Positions 25,773 to 35,045 of a stretch of 64,000 bases of DNA are shown here, piece after piece; position 1 is the first letter of the stretch, and every line of letters starts with the position of its first letter. Made by a program: the position numbers and the translations under genes. This DNA comes from Actinomycetospora chibensis (GTDB lineage Bacteria > Actinomycetota > Actinomycetes > Mycobacteriales > Pseudonocardiaceae). The stretch spans positions 29,334-93,333 of the forward strand of contig NZ_JAQZAM010000019.1 of NCBI RefSeq assembly GCF_028737215.1, in the 5' to 3' direction. A model generated the notes under the pieces. It was not told the origin of the DNA and made no database searches. It saw nothing but the letters and a program-made list of their open reading frames with translations.

Positions 25773-27650
25773 TCACGGACGCCGCGAGACGTCGTCGATG
25801 GTCAGCGTCCCCAGGTCGGTGTTGACGATGTAGACCTCCCTGCGGTCGGGGGAGGCGGCGAGCGCGACCCGGCCGGTGAACTCCTCCATGAACCAGCCGA
25901 CCTGGGGCCGGAGGTCGTCGGTGTCGACGGCCGCGAGCACCGGCCGATCGGCGGTGGCCAGGGCGAGGAACGCCCGGCTGCCGTCGCGGGAGACGGTCAG
26001 CGCCGAGACGGGACCGGGCAGCGCCACGGAGTCGACGACGGCTCCCGCGACGGGGTCGACGACGGTCAGGGCGTGCCGGGGGTCCGTGCTGCCGAGGTAG
26101 ACCGCGGTGCCGTCGGGCGACGCGACCGCGCTGCGCGCCGGCGCCTCGAGGGGGATCGACGTCACCGTCGAGCGGGTGGCGACGTCGACGACCTCGGCGG
26201 TCGAGCGGCGGTCGTCCACGGTGAGCAGGCGGGTGCCGTCCGCGCTCGGCGCGAGCCCGGTGGCCGTGCGGTTGAGGGTGCCCACGACGCCGCGTCCCCG
26301 CAGGTCGACGACGTCGATGCCCCGGGGCGTCGGGACGAAGGCCGTGGTCCGGCGGGCGTTCACCACCGGCACGGCGACCGGGGCACGGGGGAGGGCGACG
26401 CCGGCGACGACGGCGGAGGTGCGCATGTCGATCACGGACAGGGCGTGCCGGTCGCGGCGGCTGGTGGTGACGAACAGCTGCTCGCCCGCGGGGTCGGCGA
26501 CGGCGCCCACGGTCTCGCCGTCGAGGAGGACCTCGCCGACCCGGACGCGCCGGCCGGTGTCGTACACCGAGACGAACCGGTCACCCGCGTTGGCGATGAA
26601 GGCGTCCCCGCCGTCGGCCGAGAAGGCCACCGCGACCGGGCTGTACCCGACGGAGATCCCGTCGCCCACGTAGCGGCGCACCGCGACGATCCCCACGACG
26701 AGGAGCAGGACCGCGAGCGCGCCGCCGAGGATCCGCCGCGCCCCCCGGCCGGGGAGGGGCGGCGTCCATCGACGCCAGCCGCGGACGAGCCGGTCCGACC
26801 GGGCGGATGGGACGAGTCGGGTGAGCCGCGCAGTCGCTCGCGCGTGCAGGGCCGCCTTCGCCTCCCCGGCGAACACCCCGGCGCCCGCCGGCCGGTCCCC
26901 GGGCTCCTTCGCCATGCCGCGGGCGATGACGCGTCGCAGCGCCGGCGGGATCGCGTCGTCGGTCAGGGCGGGCGGGGGCAGGCGCAGGTGGGCGTCGACG
27001 AGCGCGGGCGGGTCGTCGGCGACGAAGGGCGGCGAGCCGGTGAGGCACTCGTGCAGCAGGCAGGCGAGGGAGTACACGTCGGAGCGCGCGTCGGCGGGCT
27101 CGGCCCGCAGCCGCTCCGGGGCCATGTAGGCCATGGTCCCGATCACCGAGCCCTCGGCGGTCTCCGATCCCGTGGAGCGGGCGATGCCGAAGTCGGCCAG
27201 GTGGGCGAAGTCGCCCGGCCCCACCAGCACGTTCGACGGCTTGACGTCGCGGTGGACCAGACCCGCGGCGTGGGCGGCGTCGAGCGCGGCGGCGACCTGC
27301 GTGATCAGGTCGACCGCGCGCTCGGGAGCGAGCGGCCCCTCGCCCAGGACGGTGCCGAGGTCGGTGCCGTCGATGAGGCGCATGTCGAGGAACAGCTGGC
27401 CGTCGATCTCCCCGAAGTCGTGCACCGGCACCACGTGCGGCTCGCGCAGGTCCGCCGCGGCCTCCGCCTCGCGCCGGAACCGGCGCCGGTAGGCCGGGTC
27501 GGCGCCGAACCGGGGGTGGAGCAGCTTGAGCGCGACCCAGCGCCCGCGGCGCGTGTCCCACGCCCGGTACACCTCGCCCATGCCGCCCCTGCCCAGCACC
27601 GGGCCCAGGCGATAGGGACCCAGCTCCGTGCCCACGTCCCCAGCGTCCAC
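25773..27650 (-). CDS. Membrane Ser/Thr protein kinase with extracellular beta-propeller
   Basis: A 625-residue Hanks-type kinase. The N-terminal domain (about 10-270) has GRGGMGEVYRAWD, the ATP-binding Lys in VALKLLHP, catalytic HRDVKPSNVLV, DFG in LADFGIARS, and the APE equivalent in MAYMAPERL. A basic linker leads to one membrane helix (RRILGGALAVLLLVVGIVAVRR, about 305-325). The outer part (about 330-620) is a YVTN/WD-like propeller with repeats such as VAVAFSADGGDAFIANAGD, ADPAGEQLFVTTSRRD and ASPDRREVYIVNTD. It probably senses an extracellular ligand or cell-wall material. GTG 27650 is the start used; GTG 27635 is also possible. Confidence 0.92.
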   Translation of the reverse strand: MDAGDVGTELGPYRLGPVLGRGGMGEVYRAWDTRRGRWVALKLLHPRFGADPAYRRRFRREAEAAADLREPHVVPVHDFGEIDGQLFLDMRLIDGTDLGTVLGEGPLAPERAVDLITQVAAALDAAHAAGLVHRDVKPSNVLVGPGDFAHLADFGIARSTGSETAEGSVIGTMAYMAPERLRAEPADARSDVYSLACLLHECLTGSPPFVADDPPALVDAHLRLPPPALTDDAIPPALRRVIARGMAKEPGDRPAGAGVFAGEAKAALHARATARLTRLVPSARSDRLVRGWRRWTPPLPGRGARRILGGALAVLLLVVGIVAVRRYVGDGISVGYSPVAVAFSADGGDAFIANAGDRFVSVYDTGRRVRVGEVLLDGETVGAVADPAGEQLFVTTSRRDRHALSVIDMRTSAVVAGVALPRAPVAVPVVNARRTTAFVPTPRGIDVVDLRGRGVVGTLNRTATGLAPSADGTRLLTVDDRRSTAEVVDVATRSTVTSIPLEAPARSAVASPDGTAVYLGSTDPRHALTVVDPVAGAVVDSVALPGPVSALTVSRDGSRAFLALATADRPVLAAVDTDDLRPQVGWFMEEFTGRVALAASPDRREVYIVNTDLGTLTIDDVSRRP

Positions 27651-27748
27651 CAGCGCGCGGGCCCGGACCAGCCGCCGGGGCGGGGATCAGGTGCGGAGAC
27701 CGCGCCGTCGGGGCATGGTCACGGGGCACGGCGACGGGAGGCGGACGG

Positions 27749-28573
27749 ATGGGGACGGAGCAGGCGGCGCAGTGGAACGGACCCGGCGGCGGGGCCTGGG
27801 TGCGCCTGCAGAGCGTCCTCGACGCCATGTACGTCCCGCTGGAGGAGCTCCTGATCGACCACGTCGCCGACGCCGCGCCCGGCGTCCCCGCGGTGATGGA
27901 CGTCGGGTGCGGCACCGGTGCCACGACCCTCGCCCTCGCGCACCGGCTCGGTCCGGGCACGGCGGTGACGGGGGTGGACGTCTCCGAGCCCATGCTGACA
28001 GCGGCCCGCGAGCGGGTGGCGCGCGCGGGCGTGGAGGTGTCGTTCGTCGAGGCCGACGCGCAGCGCCACGACTTCGGCCCCGGCCCGCGCGTGATCGCCT
28101 CGCGGTTCGGGGTGATGTTCTTCGACGACCCGCAGGCGGCGTTCGCCAACCTCCGCGCGGCGGCGTCGCCCGCTGGCGCGCTGCGCGCGGTCGTCTGGCG
28201 TGACCCCGAGGAGAACCCCTTCATGACGGCCGCGCCGGAGGCGGCCGCCGGCCTGCTCGACGTGCCCCCGCCCGTCCCCGGTGCCCCGGGTCAGTTCGGC
28301 CTCGCCGACGCCGAGCGCACCGCGGCCATGCTCCGTGCCGCGGGGTGGGGCGACGTCGCCGTCGAGCCCGTCGACCGCGAGTGCACCTTCCCCGCGAGCG
28401 AGCTGGAGGCCTACCTGACCCTCATGGGCCCGGTCGGACGGGCGCTGGCCGGGCAGGACGACGCGATCAGGGCCCGCGTCGTCGACCGCGTCCGTCCGGC
28501 CCTCGCCCCGTTCGTCCGGGGGGACGAGGTGGCGTTCACCGCCGCCTGCTGGCTGGTCTCGGCCACCGCCTGA
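27749..28573 (+). CDS. SAM-dependent class I methyltransferase
   Basis: A 274-residue methyltransferase. Motif I is VMDVGCGTGATTLAL, motif II TGVDVSEPMLTAAR, and a motif near FVEADAQRHDFGPGPRVIASRFGVMFFDDPQAAFANL resembles the UbiE/small-molecule group. The C-terminal half (ERTAAMLRAAGWGDVAVEPVDRE) fits this type. Substrate not predictable. ATG 27749 follows GGGAGGCGGACGG. The kinase gene is divergent, 98 bp away. Confidence 0.88.
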   Translation: MGTEQAAQWNGPGGGAWVRLQSVLDAMYVPLEELLIDHVADAAPGVPAVMDVGCGTGATTLALAHRLGPGTAVTGVDVSEPMLTAARERVARAGVEVSFVEADAQRHDFGPGPRVIASRFGVMFFDDPQAAFANLRAAASPAGALRAVVWRDPEENPFMTAAPEAAAGLLDVPPPVPGAPGQFGLADAERTAAMLRAAGWGDVAVEPVDRECTFPASELEAYLTLMGPVGRALAGQDDAIRARVVDRVRPALAPFVRGDEVAFTAACWLVSATA

Positions 28574-28606
28574 GGGCGCTTGTCCTCGGCTCGCCCGCCC
28601 GCGACG

Positions 28607-30793
28607 ATGCGCACGGTGACCATGGAGCGATCGACGTACGCGGTGGTCTACGACATCGACGGCATCCTGCGGATCGCGCCGCTGCGCCAGCAGTGGGGTC
28701 GGCTGCGCGCGCTGGCCACCCGGGGCCCGCACGACCGCCGGTCGCAGCTCGGCATGCAGCGGGTGCTGCGGACGCTGGTCGAGGGCGGCGCCGGGGGATC
28801 GGTCTTCTTCCTGACGGCCCTGCCGATCCGGCTCGCCCGCCCGCTGCGGCGGATCCTGCGCCACGACCAGTACCCGCCGGGCACGGTGCTGATGGCCGGG
28901 CGCGGCATCTTCACGGGCTGGCTCTTCGGCGCGGGTCTGGAGAGCAAGCGCGCCGTGCTCGACCGGCTGGCGGCCCGGCACCCGGACACCACCTTCGTGC
29001 TCGTCGGCGACGACGCCGGCCACGACCCCCAGCTCTTCGCCGACTTCGCCCGCGACCACCCGGGGCGGGTCGCCGTGATCGCGCTGCGCCGGCTCCTCGA
29101 CGTCGGGGACGACCGGGAGTCGGCGGGTGACGACGGCAGCCCACCGGTCGTCGAGGCCCCGAACGGCGAGGAGTTGCTGCCCGGGCTGTGCGACGCGCTG
29201 GGGATCGGGCCCCGGCGCGGCGCGCCGCGGATCGAGGACTGGTTCCTCACGCGGGCCGAGCGCGACAACCCGGCGACCCGGGTGCGGGCGTGGACCGAGG
29301 GCAACGCCGTGCACCTGCGGGTGCACGGGAGCGCCTACTACCGCGCGCTCACCGAGCGGGTAGCGGCGACCGGCGCGGGCGACCTGGTGCTGTTCGCCGG
29401 CTGGCGCGGCGACGGCGACCAGCAGCTCGGCGACGGCGGACCGACCGTCGCCGAGGTCCTCACGGGCGCGGCGCGGCGCGGGGCCCTGGTGCGCGGGCTG
29501 CTGTGGCGCTCGCACCTCGAGGCGTTCGGCTATCACGTCGCGCAGAACCGCCGGCTCGCGAGGGCGGTCCTCGCCGCCGGCGGCGAGGTGCTGCTCGACC
29601 AGCGGATCCGGCCGCTCGGCAGCCACCACCAGAAGATCGTCGTCCTCCGGCACCGCGACGCGGACGACGACGTCGCCTACGTCGGCGGCATCGACCTCGT
29701 CCTCGGCGCCCGCGACGACATCGTCCATCGGGGCGACCCGCAGTCGGCGGCGTCCGGCGACGAGTACACCCGCAGCCCCCGTCACGACGCCCAGGTCGAG
29801 CTGCGCGGACCGGTCGTCCGGGACCTGCACGACGTCGTCGCCGAGCGGTGGGACGACCCCGCGCCGCTGGCCCGGTTGCCCTGGCACGTCGTCCCCGACC
29901 TCCTCCACGGCCTGCCCCGGCGGGGGTCGTCGCTCCCGGACCCGGCGCCGACCCCGCCGCAGGCAGGCGGGTGCGCGATCCAGATCCTGCGCACCTATCC
30001 GCAGCGACGGCCCGCGCACCCGTTCGCGCCCCGCGGCGAGCGCAGCCTCGCCCGCGCGTTCATCAAGGTGCTGGGCCGGGCGCGGCGGCTGGTCTACGTC
30101 GAGGACCAGTACCTGTGGTCCGCCGATGTCGCGCGCGTATTCGCCGCTGCCCTGCGCCGGGCCCCGGAGCTGCACCTGATCGCCGTCGTCCCGCGTCCCG
30201 ACCGCGACGACGGCCCGACCCCGGCGTCGGTCGGGCAGCGCGAGGCGATCGCGATGGTCCACGAGGCCGGCGGCAACCGCGTGCAGATCCTCGACGTCGA
30301 GAACGACGAGGCGCGCCCGGTCTACGTGCACGCCAAGATCTGCGTCGTCGACGACGTCTGGGCCACGGTCGGGAGCAACAACTTCAACACGCGGTCCTGG
30401 ACCCACGACTCCGAGCTCGCGGCCGCGATCCTCGACTCCGAGCGCGACGGGCGTGCCCCCGCGGACCCGGGGGGTCTGGGCGACGGAGCCCGGGGATTCG
30501 CCCGCCGGCTGCGCCTCGAGCTGATGCGCGAGCACCTCGAGGCCGACGACGCCGTCCTGCTCGACCCCGACGACGCCGCGCGCACCGTGCGCGACCGGGT
30601 CGCTGCCCTCGACGCGTGGCACGCCGGCGGCGCGCTCGGCGCGCGACCGCCCGGCCGCCTCCGTCGCCACGCCCCCGGCCACGAGCAGGTCGACCAGACC
30701 TGGCGGCAACGCTGGATCACGGGCCCCGCGTACCGCAGGGTGCTCGATCCCGACGGCCGTCCGCTGGCGGCGCGCCTGCGCCGCATCTACTGA
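28607..30793 (+). CDS. APP1-like phosphatase domain fused to phospholipase D
   Basis: A 728-residue two-part protein. The N-terminal 170 residues begin YAVVYDIDGIL and contain FFLTALPIRLARPLRRILRHDQYPPGTVLM and LVGDDAGHDPQLF, the layout of APP1-type (DUF2183) phosphatidate phosphatases; the first D-x-D-x-T box is degenerate (DIDGI). The rest is a phospholipase D with two HKD motifs: H341-Q-K in GSHHQKIVVL followed by GGIDL, and H575-A-K in VHAKICVVDDVWATVGSNNFNTRSW. PLD would release phosphatidic acid, which an active APP1 domain would dephosphorylate. No signal peptide is visible. The start is uncertain between ATG 28607 and ATG 28622. Confidence 0.85.
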   Translation: MRTVTMERSTYAVVYDIDGILRIAPLRQQWGRLRALATRGPHDRRSQLGMQRVLRTLVEGGAGGSVFFLTALPIRLARPLRRILRHDQYPPGTVLMAGRGIFTGWLFGAGLESKRAVLDRLAARHPDTTFVLVGDDAGHDPQLFADFARDHPGRVAVIALRRLLDVGDDRESAGDDGSPPVVEAPNGEELLPGLCDALGIGPRRGAPRIEDWFLTRAERDNPATRVRAWTEGNAVHLRVHGSAYYRALTERVAATGAGDLVLFAGWRGDGDQQLGDGGPTVAEVLTGAARRGALVRGLLWRSHLEAFGYHVAQNRRLARAVLAAGGEVLLDQRIRPLGSHHQKIVVLRHRDADDDVAYVGGIDLVLGARDDIVHRGDPQSAASGDEYTRSPRHDAQVELRGPVVRDLHDVVAERWDDPAPLARLPWHVVPDLLHGLPRRGSSLPDPAPTPPQAGGCAIQILRTYPQRRPAHPFAPRGERSLARAFIKVLGRARRLVYVEDQYLWSADVARVFAAALRRAPELHLIAVVPRPDRDDGPTPASVGQREAIAMVHEAGGNRVQILDVENDEARPVYVHAKICVVDDVWATVGSNNFNTRSWTHDSELAAAILDSERDGRAPADPGGLGDGARGFARRLRLELMREHLEADDAVLLDPDDAARTVRDRVAALDAWHAGGALGARPPGRLRRHAPGHEQVDQTWRQRWITGPAYRRVLDPDGRPLAARLRRIY

Positions 30794-30829
30794 GCCGGAT
30801 CCCCCGCACGCCCCACCGAGGAGACCCCC

Positions 30830-31603
30830 GTGTCCGTCCTGTCCGCCCTGGTGACCGCGACCCGCTCCGGGAGCGTCGAGGTCATCGACCTCACGACGCC
30901 GCTGCATGAGTCGACGCCGATCCTCGAGCTGCCCGCGCCGTTCGCGAACACCTCACGGTTCCGGCTCGAGGAGCTCTCCCGCTACGACGACCGCGGCCCC
31001 GCCTGGTACTGGAACGACATCCACACCGGCGAGCACACCGGCACCCACCTCGACGCCCCCAACCACTGGGTCACCGGGCGGGACGGCGTCGACGTCTCGC
31101 AGGCGCCGATGGGGCTGCTCGTCGCGCCGGTCGTCGTGATCGACATGAGCCGCGAGGTCGAGGGCGACCCGGACTTCCTGCTCGAGGTGGCCCACATCGA
31201 GGCCTGGCAGGCCGAGCACGGCCCGCTGCCCGAGGGCGGTTGGCTGCTCTACCGCACCGGGTGGGAGGCCCGCGGCGGGACGCAGGACGAGTTCATGAAC
31301 GCCGACGAGGCCGGCCCGCACACCCCGGGGGTGTCCGCCGAGTGCGCGCGCTGGATCGCGCAGTCCTCGCCGCTGGCCGGGTTCGGCGTCGAGACCGTGG
31401 GCACCGACGCGGGGGCCGCGGGCGGGTTCGACCCGCCGTTCGCGTGCCACCACTTCCTCATGGGCGCGCACAAGTGGGGCCTGACGAGCCTGCGCAACCT
31501 CGGCCGTCTCCCCGCCACCGGCGCGGTGCTGGTGGTGTGCCCGCTGCCGATCGTCGGCGGGTCGGGGAGCCCGACGCGCGTCCTGGCGCTGGTGGAGACG
31601 TGA
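30830..31603 (+). CDS. Cyclase-family protein (kynurenine formamidase-like hydrolase)
   Basis: A 257-residue metal-dependent hydrolase of the cyclase/arylformamidase fold. EVIDLTTPLHESTPILELP opens the domain; the metal-binding motif is HTGEHTGTHLDAPNHW (H-x-G-T-H-x-D), and a second ligand region lies in GVETVGTDAGAAGGFDPPFACHHFLMG. Members hydrolyse amides or cyclic substrates. GTG 30830 follows GAGGAG. Its stop overlaps the start of the ThDP enzyme gene (GTGA), so the two are translationally coupled and probably act in one catabolic route. Confidence 0.9.
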   Translation: MSVLSALVTATRSGSVEVIDLTTPLHESTPILELPAPFANTSRFRLEELSRYDDRGPAWYWNDIHTGEHTGTHLDAPNHWVTGRDGVDVSQAPMGLLVAPVVVIDMSREVEGDPDFLLEVAHIEAWQAEHGPLPEGGWLLYRTGWEARGGTQDEFMNADEAGPHTPGVSAECARWIAQSSPLAGFGVETVGTDAGAAGGFDPPFACHHFLMGAHKWGLTSLRNLGRLPATGAVLVVCPLPIVGGSGSPTRVLALVET

Positions 31604-33213
31604 CGGTCGCCGACCAGGTGGGCGCGCTCCTGGCGGAGCTGGGCGTCGGGCACGCGTTCGGTGTCGTCGGCAGCGGCAACTTCCACGTCACCAACGCGCT
31701 GCGCGCGGCCGGCGTCCCGTACGCCGCGGCCCGCCACGAGGGCGGCGCGGCGACGATGGCCGACGCGTACGCGCGGACCTCGGGCGAGGTCGCCGTCGTC
31801 ACCCTGCACCAGGGCTGCGGGCTGACCAACGCGCTGACCGGCATCGCCGAGGCGGCGAAGAGCCGTACGCCGCTGCTGGTGCTCGCGGCGGAGACCGCCG
31901 GGGCGGCCGTGCGGTCGAACTTCCGCATCGACCAGGACGCCGTGGCGCGCTCGGTCGGCGCCGTCGCGGAGCGGGTGCACTCGCCGGCGTCGGCGGCCGC
32001 GGACGTCGTCCGCGCCTACGGCACCTGCCGCGACCAGCGCCGCACCGTCGTGCTCAACCTGCCCCTCGACGTGCAGGCCGCGCCCGCCGACCCGGCGCCC
32101 GCCCCGGAGCGGACGACGTGGCGCGCACCCCGCCCCGACCCCGCCGCGGTGGCCGAGCTCGCCGCGCTGCTCGACGGTGCGCAGCGTCCGGTGTTCATCG
32201 CCGGGCGCGGCGCTCGGCACGCCCGTGCGGAGCTCGAGACGCTCGCCGACGCCTGCGGGGCGCTGCTCGCGACGTCCGCGGTGGCGCACGGGCTCTTCGC
32301 CGGCCATCGGTGGTCGCTGGGCATCTCCGGCGGCTTCTCCACCCCGGTGGCCGCCGAGCTGATCAGCAGCGCCGACCTCGTCGTCGCCTGGGGCGCCTCG
32401 CTGACGATGTGGACCACCCGGCACGGGGCCCTGCTCGGCGACGCGACGCTGGTGCAGGTCGACGACACCGCCGACGCGCTCGGGGCGCAGCGCCCCGTCG
32501 ACCTGGGCGTGCTCGGCGACGTCGCGGCGACCGCCTGCGACGTCGCCGAGCACGTCGCGACCTCCGCGGGGTACCGGAGCGACGCCGTGGCGGCCCGCCT
32601 GGCCACCGACGGCCGGCACGCGGCGCCCGCGGACGTCGCGGGGTCGGACCGCATCGACCCGAGCACGCTCTCGGCCGCACTCGACGGGCTGCTGCCCGCC
32701 GAGCGGACCGTCGCCGTGGACTCCGGCAACTTCATGGGCTACCCGGCGGGCTACCTGGCCGTCCCCGACGCGGCCGGCTTCTGCTTCACGCAGGCCTTCC
32801 AGTCGATCGGGCTGGGCCTGGCGACCGGCCTCGGGGCCGCGCTGGCCCGTCCGGACCGCCTCGCCGTCGCGGCGTGCGGCGACGGCGGCTTCCTCATGGG
32901 GATCGCCGAGCTCGAGACCGCCGTACGGCTGGGGCTGGGGATGGTCGTCGTGGTCTACGACGACGCGGGGTACGGCGCGGAGTTCCACCACTTCGCCGAC
33001 TCCGACCACGGGACCGTGCGCTTCCCCGACACCGACCTCGCCGCGATCGCCCGGGGCTACGGGTGCGATGCGGCCGTGGTCCGGTCGACCGGGGACCTCG
33101 CGATCGTGGAGGGGTGGCTCGCGGGCCCGCGCGACCGCCCGCTGCTGCTCGATGCGAAGGTCACCTCCGACGGCCCGTCGTGGTGGCTGGCGGAGGCGTT
33201 CCGGGGGCACTGA
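31600..33213 (+). CDS. Thiamine-diphosphate-dependent enzyme (acetolactate synthase/benzoylformate decarboxylase-like)
   Basis: A 537-residue ThDP enzyme with all three domains. The catalytic Glu is in ARHEGGAATMADAYARTSG, the central Rossmann domain around PVFIAGRGARHARAELETLADACGALL, and the cofactor-binding motif is CGDGGFLMGIAELETAVRLGL ending VVYDDAGYGAE, where Asp replaces the usual second Asn. It could be a lyase, a decarboxylase or a ring-opening hydrolase. GTG 31600 overlaps the cyclase stop. The TRIC gene follows after 6 bp. Confidence 0.88.
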   Translation: MTVADQVGALLAELGVGHAFGVVGSGNFHVTNALRAAGVPYAAARHEGGAATMADAYARTSGEVAVVTLHQGCGLTNALTGIAEAAKSRTPLLVLAAETAGAAVRSNFRIDQDAVARSVGAVAERVHSPASAAADVVRAYGTCRDQRRTVVLNLPLDVQAAPADPAPAPERTTWRAPRPDPAAVAELAALLDGAQRPVFIAGRGARHARAELETLADACGALLATSAVAHGLFAGHRWSLGISGGFSTPVAAELISSADLVVAWGASLTMWTTRHGALLGDATLVQVDDTADALGAQRPVDLGVLGDVAATACDVAEHVATSAGYRSDAVAARLATDGRHAAPADVAGSDRIDPSTLSAALDGLLPAERTVAVDSGNFMGYPAGYLAVPDAAGFCFTQAFQSIGLGLATGLGAALARPDRLAVAACGDGGFLMGIAELETAVRLGLGMVVVVYDDAGYGAEFHHFADSDHGTVRFPDTDLAAIARGYGCDAAVVRSTGDLAIVEGWLAGPRDRPLLLDAKVTSDGPSWWLAEAFRGH

Positions 33214-33219
33214 GAGGGC

Positions 33220-33879
33220 ATGACCGGATCGCCCGCGACCGTCACGACGGCGCTCGTCCTGGACCTCGCCGGGACGTTCGCGTTCGCGCTGAACGGCGCG
33301 TTCACCGGGATCCGGGTCGCGCGGCTGGACATCGTGGGGGTGGTGACGCTCGGGATGATCACCGCCCTGGGCGGCGGGATCCTGCGCGACGTCCTGCTCG
33401 GCGCCCTTCCCCCGGCGACGTTCAGCGACTGGCGCTACCTCGTGGTGGCCACCGCCGGCGGACTGGTCGCGTTCGCGGCGGCCGGGCAGCTCGAGCGCCT
33501 GGCCCTGCCGATCACGGTCTTCGACGCGCTCGGGCTGAGCCTGTTCGCGGTGACCGGGGCGACGACGGCCCTCGTCCACGGCGCGGGCACCGGGCAGGCC
33601 GTCCTGCTCGGCACGATCACCGCGGCCGGCGGGGGCACGATCCGCGACGTCCTCGTACGCCGCGTCCCCAGCGTCCTGAGCAGCGAGCTCTACGCGATCC
33701 CGGCGATGCTCGGCGCCGCGGTCGTCGTGCTCGCCGCGAGGGCGGGCGTCGGCGGCCTGGTGTGGACGCTCGTCGGCGCCGCCGTCGCCCTCGTCGTCCG
33801 CCTGGTGGGTGTCGGCTTCCGGCTCAACGCCCCCCGGCCGCCGGGCAGTGGTCCGGTCGGGCGGGCGACGGAGGGGTGA
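33220..33879 (+). CDS. TRIC-type (UPF0126/YadS) cation channel-like protein
   Basis: A 219-residue membrane protein with two repeats of three helices, each ending in a glycine-rich motif: MITALGGGILRDVLLGALPP and ITAAGGGTIRDVLVRRVPS. These GGG-x2-RD motifs define the prokaryotic trimeric intracellular cation channel family. ATG 33220 lies 6 bp downstream of the ThDP gene. Its placement as third gene in this operon is unusual; it may only share the promoter. It converges on the alcohol dehydrogenase gene. Confidence 0.88.
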   Translation: MTGSPATVTTALVLDLAGTFAFALNGAFTGIRVARLDIVGVVTLGMITALGGGILRDVLLGALPPATFSDWRYLVVATAGGLVAFAAAGQLERLALPITVFDALGLSLFAVTGATTALVHGAGTGQAVLLGTITAAGGGTIRDVLVRRVPSVLSSELYAIPAMLGAAVVVLAARAGVGGLVWTLVGAAVALVVRLVGVGFRLNAPRPPGSGPVGRATEG

Positions 33880-33890
33880 GACGGGGCTGA

Positions 33891-34952
33891 TCAGAAGGTG
33901 ATCAGCGGCTTGATGATGCCGTCGCGCTTGTGGGTCATCATGTCGAAGGCCTCCTCGACCTCGTCGATGCCCATCTGGTGGGTCGTCATCGGCGTGGGGT
34001 CGATCTTGCCGTTGGACAGCAGGCGCATCAGCCGCTCCATGCGCAGGCGCCCGCCCGGGCACAGGTCGGTGACGATCTTCTTGCCGGCCATGCCCAGGCC
34101 CCACGCGTCGAGCGGCATGACGACCGTCGGGCCGGACTCCCCGTGGTACCCGACGTTCGACAGTGTTCCCCCGGGACGCGTGGCGTAGAGCGCGCCCTCG
34201 AAGGTCGCCTGGTTGCCCAGGGCCTCCACCGTGGAGTCCGCCCCGCCGTTCGTCATCTCCATGATCTGCTCGGCCACGTTGCCCGACGCCGGGTCGATCA
34301 CCACGTCGGCGCCGAACTGCCGGGACACGGCCTGCCGGTTCGCCAGGCCCTCGACGGTGATCACGAGCCCCGCGCCCCGGAGCTTGGCGCCGAGCGTCGC
34401 GGAGAGGCCCACCGCGCCCTGGGCGAAGATCGCCACGGAGCCGCCGATCGGGATGTTGGCGTTCTCGGAGCCGATGAGCCCCGTCGAGAGCATGTCGCAG
34501 GCGTAGACCGCGACCTCGTCGGCGAGCCCCTCGGGGATCGGGGCGAGGTTGTAGTCGGCGTCGTTGACGTGGAAGTACTCCGCCATGTTGCCGTCCTTCT
34601 GGACGGTGAAGCGGTAGCCACCGAGCGGGCCGCCACACTGCGACGTGTAGCCGGCCTGGCAGTTGTCGCACGTGCCGTCCGGGGTGACGGCGTTGACCGC
34701 GACCCGGTCGCCCACCTGCACCGACGTGACGCCCTCGCCGATCTCGTGGACCACGCCGACGCTCTCGTGCCCGAGCAGGCGGCCTTCGGGGACCGGCAGA
34801 AGCCCGGCCACGGTGTGGACGTCGGAGGTGCAGATCAGCGCCTTCGTCGTCCGGACGACCGCGTCGCCGGGGCCGGCGGTGGGGATCGGGCGCTCGACGA
34901 GCCCGACCTTCCCGGTGCCCAGGAATGCGAGCGCCTTCATGGTGTCGGCCAT
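33891..34952 (-). CDS. Zinc-dependent alcohol dehydrogenase, TbADH-like
   Basis: A 353-residue medium-chain dehydrogenase. The catalytic zinc site is built from the Cys in LICTSDVH, the His-Glu in LLGHESVGVV and probably the Asp in YACDMLSTGLIG, the Cys-His-Asp set of NADP-dependent secondary alcohol dehydrogenases (Thermoanaerobacter type). The CDNCQAGYTSQC loop has only three cysteines. The nucleotide-binding region is around IFAQGAVGLSATLGAKLRGA. ATG 34952 follows GGGAGG. It probably oxidises a secondary alcohol or reduces a ketone. Confidence 0.88.
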   Translation of the reverse strand: MADTMKALAFLGTGKVGLVERPIPTAGPGDAVVRTTKALICTSDVHTVAGLLPVPEGRLLGHESVGVVHEIGEGVTSVQVGDRVAVNAVTPDGTCDNCQAGYTSQCGGPLGGYRFTVQKDGNMAEYFHVNDADYNLAPIPEGLADEVAVYACDMLSTGLIGSENANIPIGGSVAIFAQGAVGLSATLGAKLRGAGLVITVEGLANRQAVSRQFGADVVIDPASGNVAEQIMEMTNGGADSTVEALGNQATFEGALYATRPGGTLSNVGYHGESGPTVVMPLDAWGLGMAGKKIVTDLCPGGRLRMERLMRLLSNGKIDPTPMTTHQMGIDEVEEAFDMMTHKRDGIIKPLITF

Positions 34953-35045
34953 CGACGACCTCCCGAGGGTCATGGGTGAGGCCCACATCACACCCCTGGT
35001 CGCGCCGGGGGAGCAACAAACGCCCGGCGTCGGCAGATTCGCCGC

